Origin: Escallonia rubra
Taxonomy: Eukaryota > Streptophyta > Magnoliopsida > Escalloniales > Escalloniaceae
DNA: 64,000 bases
Reading direction: 5' to 3'
Assembly (NCBI GenBank): GCA_033065855.1
Contig: JAVXUO010002281.1
Coordinates: forward strand, 1 to 64,000
Below are positions 59,230 to 64,000 of this stretch, piece by piece; position 1 is the stretch's first letter; each line of letters starts with the position of its first letter. Under the pieces are notes generated by a model, which was given only the letters and a program-made list of their open reading frames with translations, was not told the DNA's origin and did not search any database. Both the position numbers and the translations under genes were made by a program.

Positions 59230-60169
59230 CGAAGTGGAAGAAAACACTCTTAAGTAAGATACGTAGGAAACGAATAGCTCACATCAAAAGGTCTAAACAA
59301 AAAGATTGAAGGGATTCAATCAGAAGCAAAGGATTGAACTTATACAATTTCTTTCCTGAGCCTTGAAGATGCCATCTATTAGAGGGCCTCTTGGCTTGAC
59401 TGCAAGCATGGACTTAGAGACCGGACAACTTGATAAGAAAACCCTAATCTCCATGATGACTTGAAGGTAGAGGCCTACATGTAGCAACCATATAGTTGTG
59501 AGGGGGGAGCTTGTTAGATTTCTCTAACTAGATCTCCATTAATTGGTATTCCCACTTGGGTTTTGTAGCCCAATTTGCCAAGTAGCACGGACATACAGAG
59601 ACTGACGAGGACACCAGGCATGACAATTTCCAAAATTTCCAAAAATTTAAACTTCGGACGCAAACATAGATATCTTTTAACTATACGCTTTGAAAACTAT
59701 AAATATACATATACAGCTAATTTTGATCGAGTTTTGGATGTTGATGGACCTCGGTTCATAAACTCTTGAACCAAACCGAACCAAGGCACGTCGGGTTTGA
59801 ACGGTACTAACAGTTCGAATTTAATGGTTTGGATCGGTTTGAGCGGAGTTTAAACATTACTTTTGTTTTAAAGATAACCAAAAGTTACAATACAATTATA
59901 TTGCATGATAAATTGAAAAGAATAATCTGGTCAGCAAGTGCAAAAGTTCAATAAAGTTAAATTACGTGATAAAATGAAACCATTAAGCAGGTCAACAAAT
60001 GAAAGTTACATTACATGATAAGTTCTAAAGACAAAGCATCAAGAAAATAAACAAAAATATGCATTAAGAAGTTCATTAACCAATAAAATAACTAAACAAG
60101 TAATTGTGTGATGTGAGATCTTGAGTCCAGAGAGTGGTACAATGGCAAGGTCTCTCCATATTGCTAACC
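59230..60169. other. Unassigned, with transposon-end-like text
   Basis: AGTAGCACGGACATAC at 59580 and ACCAAACCGAACC / GGTTTGGATCGGTTTG at 59770-59850 resemble subterminal sequence of plant DNA transposons. No paired ends were found. Confidence 0.3.
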
Positions 60170-60260
60170 CAGTGTTATTAAAGGTGCAGGGACACCTAAG
60201 ATGCAAAAGGTCCTTAGAGCCTAGGCACAAGGCGCAGGCACGCGCCTTTTCAAAGCAAGG
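60170..60260 (-). repeat. Likely terminal region of the hAT element
   Basis: CAGTGTTATTAAAGG followed by GCCTAGGCACAAGGCGC and AGGCACGCGCC. This GGCGC-rich wording is typical of the ends of plant hAT elements of the DUF659 type. The opposite end is not clear; GGTAACGGTAACACTG near 63147 is a weak candidate. Confidence 0.45.
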
Positions 60261-60457
60261 CGCAATATTAAAATATATTAAAATAAATAAATAATAATGC
60301 ATTAAAACAATGAAAATTACTTCTTCGTTTTTTCAAAACATGACAATTAACGAACTTCTAAACACTAGAAAAAGTTTCAAATACCAACATCCTAATTAAC
60401 AAGCTTCCAACATTAAAAAAAGTCTTAAATCCACAGAAAAAAACAAATAACTAAATT

Positions 60458-63107
60458 TTAAGTGAACATAACACCACCGTCCTCATCATCGCTAAGAGCC
60501 ATGGCAACAACATTTTCTTCAAACGGAATCATAAGCTTTAAGTCTGGTAAAGATTCGTCTTCAACTTCATCTTCTACTAGGTGAACTGAAGGGGTAGATC
60601 TACTTGACGTGGCAGCCCTATCTGATGACGGCCTTATACTTCTTGCTGTTGACCTTTCCGTGCCACTTAAAGAGTCACTTTCAAACACGTCACTATCTTC
60701 GTCTGCATCTTCATCAGGCCTTTCAAGCAACCACTCGTTATTTTCATCAATATTATCCAATAGAATAGGATCAACCGTGTTGCGTGAATTGTAGCGTCAC
60801 TTTAATGCTTTATTGTATTTCACAAACACCAAATCATTCAAGCGACTTTGTTCAAGCCTATTCTTTTTCTTGCTATGAAGCTATAAAGTACAGTATATAA
60901 ATTGATTAATAGTCATTGAGTATGAAATAAATATGATTTTTAGCATAAAACTTTACTATTAGATTATAATTTGGACTCACATGCTCAAAAACACTCCAGT
61001 TACGTTCACAACCAAAAGCACTACAAGTGAGACTTAAAATCTTTATTGCAAACTTTTGCAAGTGAGGCGTTAATGATCCATACAAAGCCCACCATTCCGC
61101 TGTTCAATACATGAAAATTGCAAAACTAATAAGTGAAGTAACTATTCATTAATTTATACATTAGAATGAGTACTATAAAACAAAAAAAATAGTACCTGGT
61201 GCTTTTCTATCTCTCATCCTCTTTGACATGGGATTCCCAAATAGACCCTCCTCTCTCTTACACTTACTCAACTCGGTGGCAAGTGCATCTTGTATTGCCA
61301 TATCAGGGTTCAACCTTTGAATGCAATCATACAAACCCGTCATAACTGTTTCATCACTCTCTATGTCTGCGGTAGAGTAATAGTATTCCGGGTTCAAGAA
61401 ATAACTAGTTGCATGCAAAGGACGATGGAGTTGAACACTCCATCTACTGTCAATGATCTCATAAACCTCCTTGTACTTCAACTCGTTCCCTTGGATAGCA
61501 CTTGCAATAGCATCTTTAGCTTTATCCATAGCCCGGTGAATGTATCCCATTGGAGGTTTTTTTCTCACCATCAACCAATCTAAGTACCGGAATAAGAGGA
61601 CACGGTACCTTTAAAGTATATACAACATTGTTCCAAAACGAAGGCATTAATACTATTTTTGCCACTCTTTTGCTTTGTAGCTCCTTTGACCATTTGCTAT
61701 TGGCCCACACTTTCGATGTAAACAATTTTTTCAAGTTATTTTGCTCTTCATGAATCCTTGACAAAGTGATAGTGGCAGTTGGAAGTCTTGTTTTGCCAGG
61801 CCTAAGCAACTCTCTTCTTGCAAATTTTCTTAACAAGTTTACCACACCCGAGCGATTATATATGTAATCGTTCAAAGCAAGAACCTTTTGAAATGTTGAC
61901 TTCATCTAAGGTAACTTAAATATGTCCTCTAAGATCAAGTCAATGCAATGCGCAGCACAAGGCGTCCAAAACAAGTGTGGAAAATCACGCTCCAATAACT
62001 TGTCAATCATATGAAATTGCAAAAAAATAAGAAATTAAATAAGAAATTAAATGTCAAACTATCTATTAGCTAATAATATTGTACATTTATTGAAACTTAA
62101 GTTACTTGAGCAATACTATATGTAAAAATATTACTAACCTGCCTTTACGTTGTTTGAGGCACTTTACGTTGTTTGAGGCACTGTCAGTGACGACTTGAAC
62201 CACATTCTTCGGCCCGACCTTCTCAACAGTCTTCTTAATCAACTCATACATCAAGTCTCCGGTCTTCGAATGTTCGGAAGCATGAACGGACTCAAGAAAC
62301 AAACTTCCTCTAAGACTATTCACTAAAAAATTAATTAAAGTCCTTTCTTTCTTGTCCTTCCAACCATCGCACATAATCCAACAACCGGTTTTCTCCCACT
62401 CTTCTTCATGATCCTTCATCAACTTACACGTATTATCCACATCTTTTTGTACTAGGGTGACCCTACTCTCATGATAACTTGGTGGCTTTTAACCCAGACA
62501 ATATTGCCCAATAGATTCAACCATAGCCGAAAAGCTGTCAAAGTTTACGACATTGAATGCAATCCCCACGTCATAATTTTTTTTTGCTATTGCACTATAA
62601 GCCCGATTTCTCATCTCCTTTTTCGCTTCTTCATTTTCAAACACCGTGGATTGCTTCATCTTTCTCTTTCTCACTGCCTCTTCTCGGTCTGCGGGTGAAG
62701 TACACGACCATTGGGCCCTTAGCCTTAGGATTCTTACAAGAAGGTTGACAGGAACTCCCGGTGGATGAAACTCCCCTTCTTTCTTGATATCTCAATTACA
62801 TCATCGTCCTCGTCCTCTTCTTCATAATTGAAAACATTATCAAAATCTGGGATACACTTAGCTAATTCTTTCTTTTCTTTGACAGACTTCAGCAATTCTT
62901 TCATCTCATCTCTTACATGTTCTGGACACTCTCGCCAGAATGAAGCATTCTTATAACCTCCAACAAGGTGTTGCTTATGCCGGTAAATGCCGCCCTTTGT
63001 AATTTTTGACGACAAAAATTACAAGTGATTGCATTTTTATCGCTCGAATTAGCGGTACGTCCATATTGCCAAGTTGGGTCCTTTGTATTTGTGCTCGGCG
63101 TCGACAT
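60458..63107 (-). pseudogene. hAT transposase (BED finger, DUF659, dimerisation), broken
   Basis: A hAT transposase cuts and pastes its element. Domains in order from the ATG at 63107 are as follows. A BED-type zinc finger (ITCNFCRQK, then GGIYRHKQHLVGG). An acidic linker with a Lys-rich segment (EEAVRKRKMKQSTVFEN). DUF659 (CDGWKDKKERTLINFLVNS, VVTDSASNNVK, ERDFPHLFWTPCAAHCIDL). A central region (KIVLMPSFWNN, ESDETVMTGLYDCIQRLNP). The dimerisation region (EWWALYG, CERNWSVFEH) with an intron at about 60885-60978. An acidic tail (DENNEWLLERPDED) ends at the stop at 60458. Lesions: a 1-nt loss in an A-run near 63005; frame changes near 62790 and 62697; TAA at 62489-62491; a 19-bp duplication at 62143-62180; TAG at 61906-61908; an extra A at 61556-61563. 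Confidence 0.9.
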
Positions 63108-63147
63108 GTATATTTTTTAGATTAAATTATATGGTAACGGTAACACT

Positions 63148-64000
63148 GAAATTAGCTTAATAGAAAAAAACTAATGGTGTGAAAAATGAGTATAAAAAAC
63201 ATACTCAATATTGATTTTGTCAAGAATAAAATAAACTCGAACAAGCGATTCAATTTCTACGCTAAAGGAATTGAATCGGTCAGCTTCCCGAAGGATATGA
63301 GAAATACTTCTCGATAGATTTAATTCCAAAGCTTCTTATTGAGGTTTATAATGTACTTCAAAGTTCAAAGGCACTGTGGAGAGGAAGAATTCTTGTGCAA
63401 GTATTTCAAGGGCAACTAAATATAAATTACTCATTTTTGTCACTGCTCTTTCCCTGTAGGTATCTATTGTCTTTTACTTGTACTTTAGCATACCAGAAAC
63501 TTTATTCAACTAGGAATAAAACTAATGTGTCAAGGACTTGAGTACTCATATACAAGCGTCTAAAGCTCTCTCACATCACTAACTAATCCACAAATAAGTA
63601 GACGCACAGAAGCAACTATGCAGCACATATGTCTGACTAGAAAATAAAGACTCCTTTTATCAAGCCTTTTCCACTCATAGAAAATGGAAGAATCAATAGA
63701 AAATATGCAGCATATATGTCTGACTAGATAAAATCTCAAAGAGTACCGCCAGACAGGAAGCCAGACTAAAGTAGTCGAAATCTTAAGCAATATTTTAATC
63801 TTCTTTCCTTTGAGGAATTACCCTTGGGCCTTAATTCTCAAATTCTATGTTACAAGCTTCTCCAGTTTGATTCTGATTTTCTTGTTTTGTTCACGGCACC
63901 TCGTTCATGAAACATCATGGGAAATAACAGTACAGTGGTTTTAAAATGTCTACCTATCCATCAATTGCTTAACAATCCTTCACGGCTTCACCATAAAACT
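63148..64000. other. Unassigned stretch at the right edge
   Basis: AT-rich. A 40-bp text with TATGCAGCATATATGTCTGA and GACTAGA occurs twice (about 63614-63645 and 63700-63730). No gene is supported. Confidence 0.3.

Overview
The window is nuclear DNA from a flowering plant, most likely a eudicot. It holds intron-bearing genes of plant families (a six-exon PTPMT1-type phosphatase and part of an FKBP20-2-type immunophilin). The rest is mostly transposons, many of whose ends and target-site duplications (TSDs) can be read exactly. The species cannot be named from the sequence. I saw no tRNA, rRNA or CRISPR array. I found no convincing new molecular system. The interest lies in one gene with a self-inflicted lesion and in the transposon architecture.

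Region by region. 0-5.3 kb: the 3' end of a Ty1-copia element with its LTR, then minus-strand exons of an FKBP20-2-like gene, then decayed LTR-like DNA. 5.3-6.7 kb: a Pack-MULE-type element carrying a RanBPM gene fragment. 8.25-12.3 kb: the PTPMT1-like gene on the minus strand, complete in exon structure and splice phase but with an in-frame stop in exon 1. 12.8-18 kb: Helitron-like termini, a 105-bp inverted repeat, diverged direct repeats and a second MULE with a perfect 9-bp TSD. 20.5-25 kb: a small MITE, a 1.28-kb solo LTR with a perfect 5-bp TSD, and a foldback transposon with two 779-bp arms and a perfect 9-bp TSD. 25.9-28.9 kb: a MULE nested inside a Stowaway-like MITE, then a non-autonomous hAT with a perfect 8-bp TSD. 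29.0-41.0 kb: a Ty3-gypsy chromovirus-type element with two 3.8-kb LTRs around a badly decayed interior. 44.3-49.7 kb: a non-autonomous Helitron on the minus strand with a nested hAT (perfect 8-bp TSD). 50-58 kb: diverged duplications, including two relics of a DUF761 gene. 58.8-63.1 kb: a MITE and a hAT transposase (BED/DUF659/dimerisation type) with at least seven lesions.

The two recognisable host genes belong to unrelated pathways: phosphatidylglycerophosphate dephosphorylation, and thylakoid-lumen protein folding. They are neighbours and not a functional cluster. Elements are nested (hAT in Helitron, MULE in MITE), so a relative order of insertion can be read. Similarity statements come from reading translations by eye and from known family motifs; no database search was run.
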